Part shown: positions 1-5,112 of the stretch, piece by piece | Layout of the letters: each line of letters begins with the position of its first letter | Position numbering within the stretch: the first letter of the stretch is position 1 | Source of the DNA: Silvanigrellaceae bacterium | Lineage (GTDB): Bacteria; Bdellovibrionota; Oligoflexia; Silvanigrellales; Silvanigrellaceae | Assembly: GCA_947475135.1 (NCBI GenBank) | Contig: CANJMU010000073.1 | Location: 1 to 5,112 of the forward strand | Length of the DNA stretch: 5,112 nt | Reading direction: 5' to 3' | Program-made: the position numbers and the translations under genes | The notes under the pieces: model-generated | What the model was told of the DNA's origin: nothing | What the model saw: only the letters and a program-made list of their open reading frames with translations | The model's database searches: none

Positions 1-545
1 AGAACCAAATTTGTATGGAACCCATTAAAGGAACATCTTGGAATAATGATTTTAGTGAATTGAACGGCAACAAAGAAATTTATGAACAAACCATGATTGT
101 CGATCTTGTGCGAAATGATTTGAACAGCGTCTGCAATTATGGATCTGTTCACGTTTACCAACCTTTTTCTATTTTTCAAAATTCTGGTTTGTATCAGATG
201 CAGTCTTTTATTATTGGAAATCTGCTTAAAAAATATGAAAATAACTTACAATTTTTCAAATATTTATTTCCTATTGCATCCGTATCGGGCCCTCCTAAAA
301 AATCCGTCCTTAAAATTATTGCACAAACTGAAGAAAAATTTCGTGGTTATTATTGCGGATGCATTGCCTTCTGCAATGAAAATAAAGTCTCGTCTTTTGT
401 TTTGATCCGCAGCATTTTTTCTTCAAATGATCGTGTCTATTTTGGAGTTGGCGCCGGCATTACCTCTCTTTCCGATCCCGTCCAAGAAAAAGAAGAAATG
501 AAACAAAAAATAATCTCATTTTTAAAAGGTTGGTTCACTTCATGA
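1..545 (+). CDS. pabB: Aminodeoxychorismate synthase component I, C-terminal part (cut by left edge)
   Basis: This is the C-terminal ~180 residues of a chorismate-binding enzyme. The frame is open to the left edge (first whole codon at base 3), so the ATG at 15 is internal and the N-terminal part lies outside. The family uses ammonia from PabA to turn chorismate into 4-amino-4-deoxychorismate for 4-aminobenzoate and folate synthesis in the cytoplasm. Visible motifs in order: PIKGT at bases 21-35, whose Lys is typical of PabB where TrpE has PIAGT; EQTMIVDLVRNDL, matching the family E-x2-MIVDL-x-RND block; SVSGPPK; RGYYCG; LIRSIF; and GAGITSLSDP followed by the EKEE metal/chorismate-site acidic cluster. 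Oddities: the usual Arg shortly after PIKGT is replaced (SWN), GGS before the SG-x-PK block reads IAS, and the usual GGGI reads GAGI. The gene overlaps pabA by 4 bases (ATGA), which implies translational coupling. TrpE or another chorismate enzyme is less likely, given PIKGT and the PabA partner. Confidence 0.9.
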   Translation, partial: NQICMEPIKGTSWNNDFSELNGNKEIYEQTMIVDLVRNDLNSVCNYGSVHVYQPFSIFQNSGLYQMQSFIIGNLLKKYENNLQFFKYLFPIASVSGPPKKSVLKIIAQTEEKFRGYYCGCIAFCNENKVSSFVLIRSIFSSNDRVYFGVGAGITSLSDPVQEKEEMKQKIISFLKGWFTS

Positions 546-1144
546 CATTACTTTTTGTGGATCACGAAGATTCCTTTAGTCAAAATCTAATCTCTCAAAT
601 CCATTTCTGTTTACTTAAAGAAAAAAGACATCAAAAGATCCAAGTCATATCTAGTTCTCATTTATCTCAAATGACACCGTTGCTCAAAAACTTAAAAGGC
701 GTGATATTTTCCCCGGGACCATATCATCCCAAAGATTATCCTGACAGCTGTGAATTTTTAATGAAACTCAATGACAATATTCCATTTTTAGGAATTTGTT
801 TAGGACATCAAATTCTGCTCCATATCAATGGAATGTCTATTGAAAAATTACAGGAAAAACCAAAACATGGTGAACAAATTTTTTTAGAATTCCTGCCTTC
901 TTGTTACCTTAAAAATTTAAATGACTGCAATGGAAAATACGTCCTTTTTAATTCCTTGGGCTGTGTTTCCTTACAAAAAAATAAAAATCAATATTTTCGT
1001 GTTCTTAGCAAGACTTCAACTCAAATTATGATGGTAGAACATATTCAAAAAAAACAATTTGGGATACAATTTCACCCAGAGAGTTTTGCAAGTACTCGCG
1101 GGGAATTTTTGATAGAAAAATTTTTATCTGTTCTAGAATGGTGA
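542..1144 (+). CDS. pabA: Aminodeoxychorismate synthase component II, glutamine amidotransferase
   Basis: A 200-residue class I (triad) glutamine amidotransferase that would hydrolyse glutamine and pass ammonia to PabB. The start is taken at the ATG at 542, which overlaps the pabB stop as ATGA. The protein then begins MTLLFVDHEDSF, aligning with the family's usual MILLIDNYDSF opening. A TTG at 530 is in frame but would add four residues to that conserved start. Motifs: FSPGP at 56-60, the nucleophile elbow GICLGHQ with Cys86, HGE at 109-111, and QFHPES with catalytic His178 and Glu180. The length is normal for PabA/TrpG (about 190-200). One oddity: the family's RYHSL motif reads as VLFNSL around residues 134-139, so its His is Asn. 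TrpG proteins look the same at this level, and the call of PabA rests on the PabB neighbour. Some bacteria share one subunit between both pathways. Confidence 0.92.
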   Translation: MTLLFVDHEDSFSQNLISQIHFCLLKEKRHQKIQVISSSHLSQMTPLLKNLKGVIFSPGPYHPKDYPDSCEFLMKLNDNIPFLGICLGHQILLHINGMSIEKLQEKPKHGEQIFLEFLPSCYLKNLNDCNGKYVLFNSLGCVSLQKNKNQYFRVLSKTSTQIMMVEHIQKKQFGIQFHPESFASTRGEFLIEKFLSVLEW

Positions 1145-1147
1145 AAA

Positions 1148-1756
1148 ATGGTCCTTCGTATTTATTCATTTATTTTTTTTATATTTATATTTTTAGCTTA
1201 TATATATCAAAATTATAGCCTGCAAAAAATGTCGAATGAGTTAGATTTTTTAAGACGAAGAGGAAAAATAAAAACAGAAATTGCAATTATTTTTAATTTT
1301 TACACACAAGTTTACGAAAAAAATATGATTCACAAAACATTATCTGGAGATAAATTTATTTTTTATTCCGATAATTCCTATGAAATTGTGGGCCATGTTG
1401 AATACAAAGAATACAATGAAAATTTAATTCCAATCTTTACACTTCAAAGTGAACTTGCTATTGGAAAACCAAAAAATACAAATCAAAGTAACGATGCTTT
1501 TGCAGCATTTCAAAATTTGAATCAACTGGAACTTTTTTATTTTCCAAATGATGTCTTTTTTTCAAATGCCACGATTCACGGAAAATCAAACCATTTATAT
1601 TATGATATTCCAAAACATCTTGTCTATTCAAAAAACAATTTTGAATTTTTTGGAAATTTTGGAAAAGTTCAGGGTCACGATTTTAAATATCAGGTTGACA
1701 CTGAAGAATTTACAACGAATGAAAAGGTGAAAGGTTTTTATGTCCCACTTCCTTAA
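1148..1756 (+). CDS. lptC: LptC-like LPS export protein, membrane-anchored
   Basis: A 202-residue protein with one N-terminal hydrophobic segment (about residues 5-20, preceded by Arg4) and no obvious signal-peptidase site, followed by a polar, beta-rich region. This is the layout of LptC: a single transmembrane anchor with a periplasmic beta-jellyroll that receives LPS from LptB2FG and hands it to LptA. The C-terminal third (about 137-198) has the alternating pattern seen in LptC: a hydrophobic strand ending in Gly, then KVQGHDFKYQVDTEEFTT (residues 173-190), then a KV-G-F strand. LptC sequences diverge strongly, so recognition rests on this architecture plus its place directly before an LptA-like gene. 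The ATG follows the pabA stop by 3 bases. The ribosome site is weak (GGTG just upstream), so translation probably depends on coupling. The end overlaps the next gene by 17 bases. Alternative: an uncharacterised membrane protein of the OstA/LptC superfamily. Confidence 0.7.
   Translation: MVLRIYSFIFFIFIFLAYIYQNYSLQKMSNELDFLRRRGKIKTEIAIIFNFYTQVYEKNMIHKTLSGDKFIFYSDNSYEIVGHVEYKEYNENLIPIFTLQSELAIGKPKNTNQSNDAFAAFQNLNQLELFYFPNDVFFSNATIHGKSNHLYYDIPKHLVYSKNNFEFFGNFGKVQGHDFKYQVDTEEFTTNEKVKGFYVPLP
1729..1734 (+). promoter_or_regulatory. Ribosome binding site of lptA
   Basis: GAAAGG sits 5 bases before the ATG at 1740, inside the end of the lptC reading frame. It supports this start and the 17-base lptC/lptA overlap. 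Confidence 0.6.
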
Positions 1757-2441
1757 AAAAATAATCATTCTTTTAGCTTTGTTTTTATTTAAATCATCCT
1801 ACGCTGACTTTGATTTATCTATACCAGAAAGCGCCTCTGTTCAAAAAAAACACCTTAATAAAAATTCAAAACCAAATAAAAACCAAAACGAAAAAAATAA
1901 AAATTCGAATCCACCATCATCATCAAAATCTTTAGCAGCACCACAATCACACTCCCGTTTCAGCTCAGCTAAAAAAACACAACTTCCTTCACAAAAAAAT
2001 AAAGAAGAAATTTTTTTTGAAGCCGATGAAGCCACTGTCTTAAAAAATAAAAACCAAATTATTTTAAGAAAAAATGTTCTTTTTACAAAGGGAGATGTCA
2101 AAATAAAATCGGATAAATCTATCCTTTATTTTAACAACAACTCTGAAAATAAAAATAACACTTTAAAAAAAGATGATGCGCAGCCACTCGGCAACTCTAA
2201 CTTAACAAAAGCTGAAGCCTTCGGAAATGTGCATATGACAAAAACAACTGGACTGAATTTACCAGATTTAAAAACAGAAAGTGATGAAGCTATCTATGAA
2301 GAAAAAACTCATACCATTACCTTAAAAGGACGAGCAAAAGCCTGGAAAGGCCAAGAATATGTCCATTCAAATCAAATTGAAATTGACACCATCACAAATG
2401 ACATTCACGTGGTTTTCGCCAAAGGAATGATGGATTCATAA
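1740..2441 (+). CDS. lptA: LptA/OstA-domain periplasmic LPS transport protein
   Basis: A 233-residue secreted protein. Residues 1-22 form a signal peptide: Lys6-Lys7, hydrophobic core 8-17, and a likely cleavage after SSYA at Ala22. Residues 31-90 are a low-complexity linker (34 of 60 residues are Lys, Asn or Ser). Residues 90-225 are an OstA domain: FFEADEATV, a strand ending in KNVLFTKGDVKIKSDKSILYF, AFGNVHM (160-166), a second SDEAIYEE strand (181-188), TITLKGRAKAW, and NQIEIDTITNDIHV (211-224). In LptA this fold is a beta-jellyroll that polymerises head to tail as the periplasmic LPS bridge between LptC and LptD. The protein is longer than E. coli LptA (about 185 residues) because of the linker and a polar insertion at about 132-155. 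It follows lptC with a 17-base overlap and its stop overlaps the convergent tatD frame. No lptB follows. A non-LptA OstA-domain protein is possible but less likely next to lptC. Confidence 0.85.
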   Translation: MSHFLKKIIILLALFLFKSSYADFDLSIPESASVQKKHLNKNSKPNKNQNEKNKNSNPPSSSKSLAAPQSHSRFSSAKKTQLPSQKNKEEIFFEADEATVLKNKNQIILRKNVLFTKGDVKIKSDKSILYFNNNSENKNNTLKKDDAQPLGNSNLTKAEAFGNVHMTKTTGLNLPDLKTESDEAIYEEKTHTITLKGRAKAWKGQEYVHSNQIEIDTITNDIHVVFAKGMMDS

Positions 2442-3206
2442 AAATAATTTTCTAAAATTATTTTCTAAAATGACGCAAAGATCTTCTTTTGGAATATTTT
2501 TTAATTGAGCCACAAAATTCGCCGTATGAATTAAATAAGAGGGTTCATTCACCTTGCCGCGCATAGGCATTGGAGCCAAATAAGGACTATCTGTTTCAAT
2601 CAATAACAAATTAGATGGTGTTATTTTTGCCGATTCTTGAACAACAGCCGCATTTTTAAATGTTACAATCCCAGAATAAGAAATATAAAAATTCAAATCC
2701 ATAAAATCGATGGCTTCTTCTTTTGTTCCTGAAAAACAATGGATGACGCCCGTACCACCTTTTTTCGCATAATTTTGAAGTCGCACTAAGACTTCTTTGT
2801 GAGTATTCCTGACATGAACAATAACAGGTTTTTTAAATTGAAGAGCCAAATTCAAAAAATACTCAAAGCATTCTATTTGCTTTTCCATTGAGGAAGTAGT
2901 GTAATAATGATCTAATCCAATTTCACCAATTGCAATAATTTGTGGATTTTTTTCCATCTTATTTTTTAATAAAGCATCGAGATCGACATGATATTCAAAG
3001 GCATCATGCGGTTGAATTCCAAGGGTTGGAAACAGTTGAGTGGGATACTTTTGACATTGCTCTAAAACAAGATCCGTCGTTTTTAAATTATAGGCAACAT
3101 TAATTATTTTTGTCACACCAGCTGCAAAAGATCTTGTTACGTTATCTTCAAAGTTTTGAATTATTTTTTCGTCCGCAAGGTGACAATGAGTATCTGTCCA
3201 ATTCAT
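2436..3206 (-). CDS. tatD: TatD-family metal-dependent DNase/hydrolase
   Basis: A 256-residue TIM-barrel metallohydrolase of normal length for the TatD family (about 255-265). Metal and catalytic positions are all present: DTHCHL with His7 and His9, GEIGLDHY with Glu95, IVHVR with His131, IHCFSG with His156, and ETDSPYLAP with Asp206. The PMRGKVNEPSY stretch after it (214-224) is the family's C-terminal signature. The family's GxHPH reads GIQPH (64-67), a mild change in a non-catalytic His. Characterised members are cytoplasmic Mg-dependent 3'-5' DNases with roles in DNA repair or degradation; members of this family cannot be told apart (TatD, YcfH, YjjV) from sequence alone. The ATG at 3206 has a TAGGGA ribosome site and starts the conserved barrel directly. 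It lies 30 bases after gcdH on the same strand and is probably co-transcribed. Its last 6 bases overlap the end of convergent lptA. Confidence 0.93.
   Translation of the reverse strand: MNWTDTHCHLADEKIIQNFEDNVTRSFAAGVTKIINVAYNLKTTDLVLEQCQKYPTQLFPTLGIQPHDAFEYHVDLDALLKNKMEKNPQIIAIGEIGLDHYYTTSSMEKQIECFEYFLNLALQFKKPVIVHVRNTHKEVLVRLQNYAKKGGTGVIHCFSGTKEEAIDFMDLNFYISYSGIVTFKNAAVVQESAKITPSNLLLIETDSPYLAPMPMRGKVNEPSYLIHTANFVAQLKNIPKEDLCVILENNFRKLFL
2441..2464. terminator. AT-only inverted repeat at the lptA/tatD junction, possible weak bidirectional terminator
   Basis: Eleven bases at 2441-2451 (aaaataatttt) are repeated as their exact reverse complement at 2454-2464, leaving a 2-base centre. A folded RNA would have a stem of about 10 pairs with a 4-base loop. 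It lies right after the lptA stop and inside the last codons of tatD. The position between converging genes suits a terminator. However, the stem has no G-C pairs and there is no clean U-tract beyond it, so it may be a chance product of AT-rich sequence. Confidence 0.25.
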
Positions 3207-3213
3207 TTTAAAA

Positions 3214-3219
3214 TCCCTA
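3214..3219 (-). promoter_or_regulatory. Ribosome binding site of tatD
   Basis: On the minus strand TAGGGA lies 7 bases before the ATG at 3206-3204, in the 30-base gap after gcdH. It supports the chosen start. Confidence 0.6.
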
Positions 3220-3236
3220 TGTGAACTTTATAAACC

Positions 3237-4406
3237 CTAGTGATTAAATGCACTTATCCCCGTCACTTCATTTCCAATAATCAACAAATGAACATCGTTT
3301 GTTCCTTCGTAGGTCGACACGGATTCTAAATTACACATATGCCGCATGCTGCGGTATTCTCCGCTAATTCCATTGGCCCCTAAAATATCCCGACAAGTAC
3401 GTGCTGTATCTAAAGCTATTTGAACATTATTCTGTTTTGCTAAACTAATTTGTGAGGGGTGAATTTTTTTTGCATCTTTTAATTTTGCAAGTTGATGCAT
3501 TAATAAATTTCCTTTGGTAATTTCTGACGTCATAATCGCTAATTTTCTTTGAACTAATTGGAAGGATGCCAATGGTTTATCGAATACAATTCTTTCTTTG
3601 GAATAATTCAAGGCTTCCATAAAACAATCTTCCGCGGCGCCAAGAGCACCAAAAGCAATTCCAAATCGTGCCTGATTCAAACACATCAAAGGACTTTTCA
3701 GACCCTCGGATAATGGTAAAAGTTTATCTTCTGGGACAACACAATCTTTAAAAAATAAAGAACCCGTAATACTCGCTCTTAAACTTAATTTATGATGAAT
3801 TTCAGGAGTTTCCAATCCCTCTGTTCCCTTATCCACTAAAAATCCACGAATTTTTCCATCTTCTGTTTTTGCCCAAACAATGGCCACATCTGCAATACTT
3901 GCATTTGTAATCCATGTTTTTGATCCGTTAAGTATGTAAGTATTCCCTTGTTTTTTTGCAGAAGTTTTCATTCCTGAAGGATTGGAACCAAAATCTGGCT
4001 CTGTCAAACCGAAACACCCTACAAAAGCTCCTTTGGACATTTTTGGTAAGTAATAATTTTTTTGATCTTCCGATCCAAATTGATAAATCGCATACATCGC
4101 CAAACTTGTTTGAACACTTGCAAAACTTCGAATAGCGCTATCACAGCGTTCTAACTCTTTCATAATTAAGCCATAAGATAATGCGTCAAGGCCTGCACAT
4201 CCATATCCATTTAATGAGCATCCAAGAAAACCCATAGCACCCATTTCTTGAATAAGTTCCCTAGGAAACACAGCTTTTTCGAAACATTCTTCAATCAGCG
4301 GCTGACATCTTTTCTGCACAAATTCAATGGCGGAATTTTGAATCATTTTATGCTCGCCACTTAAATTATTTTCTAAATTATAAAAATCGATGGGATTCAA
4401 TTCCAT
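3237..4406 (-). CDS. gcdH: Glutaryl-CoA dehydrogenase (acyl-CoA dehydrogenase family)
   Basis: A 389-residue FAD flavoprotein of the acyl-CoA dehydrogenase fold that would oxidise and decarboxylate glutaryl-CoA to crotonyl-CoA in lysine, hydroxylysine and tryptophan breakdown, passing electrons to ETF. It follows the GCDH pattern throughout: YGLIMKELERCDSAIRS with Glu86 and Arg93 (matching human Glu87 and Arg94, the latter binding the glutarate carboxylate), CFGLTEPDFGS (131-141), KTWITNASIADV (163-174), IRGFLV, LRASITGS (209-216), ARFGIAFGALGAAE (246-259), RDILGANGISGE (339-350) and TYEGTND with catalytic base Glu367 (human Glu370). Length is typical for the mature enzyme. One change: the acyl-CoA dehydrogenase signature GSD reads GSN (Asn142). 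The ATG at 4406 has an AAGGAAA ribosome site. The gene is followed by tatD and preceded by an Rpn gene on the same strand; no ETF or other glutarate-pathway gene is in view. Confidence 0.93.
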   Translation of the reverse strand: MELNPIDFYNLENNLSGEHKMIQNSAIEFVQKRCQPLIEECFEKAVFPRELIQEMGAMGFLGCSLNGYGCAGLDALSYGLIMKELERCDSAIRSFASVQTSLAMYAIYQFGSEDQKNYYLPKMSKGAFVGCFGLTEPDFGSNPSGMKTSAKKQGNTYILNGSKTWITNASIADVAIVWAKTEDGKIRGFLVDKGTEGLETPEIHHKLSLRASITGSLFFKDCVVPEDKLLPLSEGLKSPLMCLNQARFGIAFGALGAAEDCFMEALNYSKERIVFDKPLASFQLVQRKLAIMTSEITKGNLLMHQLAKLKDAKKIHPSQISLAKQNNVQIALDTARTCRDILGANGISGEYRSMRHMCNLESVSTYEGTNDVHLLIIGNEVTGISAFNH

Positions 4407-4412
4407 TTTTTG

Positions 4413-4419
4413 TTTCCTT
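4413..4419 (-). promoter_or_regulatory. Ribosome binding site of gcdH
   Basis: On the minus strand AAGGAAA lies 6 bases before the ATG at 4406-4404. It is a good Shine-Dalgarno match and fixes the gcdH start. Confidence 0.65.
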
Positions 4420-4452
4420 AAAGATTTAATTAAAAAATTGAGTTTGTTAAAA

Positions 4453-4458
4453 ATTATA
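4453..4458 (-). promoter_or_regulatory. Candidate -10 box upstream of gcdH
   Basis: A perfect TATAAT on the minus strand overlaps the stop codon of the Rpn gene, about 47 bases before the gcdH ATG. The best -35 candidate at 18-base spacing is TGTCCA (4477-4482), only 3 of 6 matches to TTGACA. In DNA this AT-rich a TATAAT can occur by chance, so this is a weak call. If real, gcdH-tatD would be transcribed separately from the Rpn gene with a leader of about 40 bases. Confidence 0.3.
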
Positions 4459-5112
4459 TTTTTTTAATTTCTTTGATGGACAGTCCAGTTGATTCAGAAA
4501 TCACTTCTAAAGAGACTCCCTTCGATTTCAAATTTTTTGCCACAGCTATTTTACCTTCTTGGATACCCTCTGCTTTACCCTTTGCAAGGCCCTCCGCTTT
4601 ACCCTTTGCAAGGCCCTCCGCTTTGCCCTTTACAAGGCCCTCTGCGTTGCCCTTCGCAAGGCCCTTCGCAAGGCCCTCTGCTTTGCCTTTAATAATTCCT
4701 TCTTCTAAAGAATCATAAACCTTTGAGTTATAGTCTAACTGAAATTTTAACCGCGCATTATAAATTTGTCGGTCTACTCTATCTTGACTAACGTAATAAA
4801 GTGTATCTTTCGCTTTTGAAATAATTGGCTCATTCAAAGATAATTTTTCAAGAACATACTCTTCCGGCGTTTGTAAAAATGTGATCCATTTTTCTAAATG
4901 AGTCATTTGTGTATAAACTTTTCCAGGAAGTTTTTTGAGTTCAATAAAATGAATTTCAAATTCTGGAATGATCCATTCGTGTGTATCAATTTCTAACCCG
5001 CCGACAACATGATGATATTTCTGGTCAGGAAATAAATTAAATGCAAGAACATTAATACAAACACAACGAGTGAGTTGATGATATTTTTGCCCTTCTTTCA
5101 ATTGCTCGCTAT
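4454..5112 (-). CDS. Rpn-family PD-(D/E)XK nuclease / putative transposase, C-terminal part (cut by right edge)
   Basis: The frame stays open to the right edge (Ser-Glu-Gln precede the TTG at 5101), so that TTG is unlikely to be the start and the N-terminus lies outside. The visible part matches the middle and end of Rpn / PD-(D/E)XK family transposases: SEQLKEGQKYHQL, then CINVLAFNLF, a FEIHFIELKKLP strand and a THLEKWITFL helix. These proteins are related to E. coli RpnA-E, which are DNA nucleases that promote RecA-independent recombination and, in some cases, act against phage. The catalytic Asp and Glu-x-Gln/Lys residues should lie upstream and cannot be checked. Numbering from the TTG codon, residues 138-184 are a repeat of four-residue steps (KGKA EGLA), probably a long helix, and the last ~30 residues (VSLEVISESTGLSIKEI) look like the short helix-turn-helix-like tail common in this family. 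The next gene, gcdH, starts 47 bases on. Such genes are often mobile or strain-variable. Confidence 0.85.
   Translation of the reverse strand, partial: SEQLKEGQKYHQLTRCVCINVLAFNLFPDQKYHHVVGGLEIDTHEWIIPEFEIHFIELKKLPGKVYTQMTHLEKWITFLQTPEEYVLEKLSLNEPIISKAKDTLYYVSQDRVDRQIYNARLKFQLDYNSKVYDSLEEGIIKGKAEGLAKGLAKGNAEGLVKGKAEGLAKGKAEGLAKGKAEGIQEGKIAVAKNLKSKGVSLEVISESTGLSIKEIKKI
4566..4697 (-). repeat. 24-bp tandem repeat coding for KGKAEGLA-type octapeptides
   Basis: Four full 24-base units lie at 4566-4589, 4590-4613, 4614-4637 and 4638-4661, then a 12-base half unit at 4662-4673 and a diverged unit at 4674-4697. The first two differ at one base and the second and third at two. All units keep the reading frame; 24 bases give eight residues and the half unit gives four (LAKG). 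Units are about 54% G+C, well above the surrounding DNA. The near identity suggests recent expansion by slippage or unequal recombination, so the copy number probably differs between strains. In the protein the array would be an alternating Lys/Glu-Gly helix. Confidence 0.9.

Noticed and set aside
139..405. Second plus-strand frame within pabB (and a similar one at 1548-1730 in lptC).
   Set aside because: Both are out-of-frame shadows with no recognisable motif.
530..541. TTG at 530 as the pabA start.
   Set aside because: It would place four extra residues before the conserved MTLLFVDHEDSF opening; the ATG at 542 gives the family-typical start and the ATGA overlap.
1841..2101. Minus-strand open frame of 86 residues, rich in Phe, within lptA.
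   Set aside because: It is antisense to the Lys-rich lptA linker (Lys codons read as Phe/Leu on the other strand) and lies in a well-supported gene.
4428..4469. Ten-base inverted repeat (aattaaaaaa / ttttttaatt) with a 22-base spacer between the Rpn gene and gcdH.
   Set aside because: It is all A/T, widely spaced and in DNA where such matches are expected by chance; there is no terminator-like G-C stem.
4566..4697. The tandem units as a CRISPR array.
   Set aside because: The 24-bp units are directly adjacent with no unique spacers and keep one reading frame, so this is a coding repeat.
4473..4718. Plus-strand open frames opposite the Rpn repeat, coding Pro/Ala/Leu-rich repeats (also 4489-4692).
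   Set aside because: They are the antisense image of the 24-bp repeat, whose length is a multiple of three and therefore keeps all frames open. The minus-strand frame has family homology and these do not.
4454..5112. An insertion sequence or transposon end next to the Rpn 'putative transposase'.
   Set aside because: No terminal inverted repeat or target-site duplication is visible near its 3' end, and Rpn proteins are not standard IS transposases.

Overview
The window is an AT-rich, gene-dense stretch of a Gram-negative bacterial chromosome. It holds seven protein-coding genes, with no RNA gene, CRISPR array or complete insertion sequence seen. Two adjacent genes look like LptC and LptA, the parts that carry lipopolysaccharide from the inner to the outer membrane, so the cell should have an LPS outer membrane. 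The strong A/T bias, the Lys/Asn-rich proteins, a glutaryl-CoA dehydrogenase and an Rpn-type nuclease gene would suit a low-GC member of the Bdellovibrionota/Oligoflexia (for example the Silvanigrella group). That placement is a low-confidence inference and not something the sequence proves.

Left half, + strand (1-2441): four tightly packed genes. The 3' part of pabB (aminodeoxychorismate synthase chorismate-binding subunit) enters from the left edge and overlaps pabA (its glutamine amidotransferase subunit) by 4 bases. After 3 bases comes an lptC-like gene, which overlaps lptA by 17 bases. This is almost certainly one transcript. The first pair makes the 4-aminobenzoate precursor of folate. 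The second pair would form part of the periplasmic LPS bridge (LptB2FG-C-A-D). No lptB or rpoN follows, unlike in many Proteobacteria.

Right half, - strand (2436-5112): reading leftwards from the right edge, there is the C-terminal part of an Rpn-family (PD-(D/E)XK 'putative transposase') nuclease carrying a four-residue/eight-residue tandem repeat, then gcdH (glutaryl-CoA dehydrogenase), then a tatD-family metal-dependent DNase/hydrolase. gcdH and tatD are 30 bases apart and probably co-transcribed. tatD runs tail-to-tail into lptA with a 6-base overlap of the two reading frames, and an AT-only inverted repeat lies at that junction.

Most of the window is ordinary housekeeping metabolism and envelope biogenesis. 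The part most worth a second look is the repeat-bearing Rpn gene. Its repeat resembles the variable dimerisation helix of the RpnS domain in the reported RpnL/RpnS gene-within-gene antiphage toxin-antitoxin systems. The catalytic half lies outside the window, and I find no convincing internal start for an antitoxin. Smaller oddities are motif substitutions in PabA and PabB and a long disordered linker in LptA. There is no gene-free stretch of 300 bases or more.
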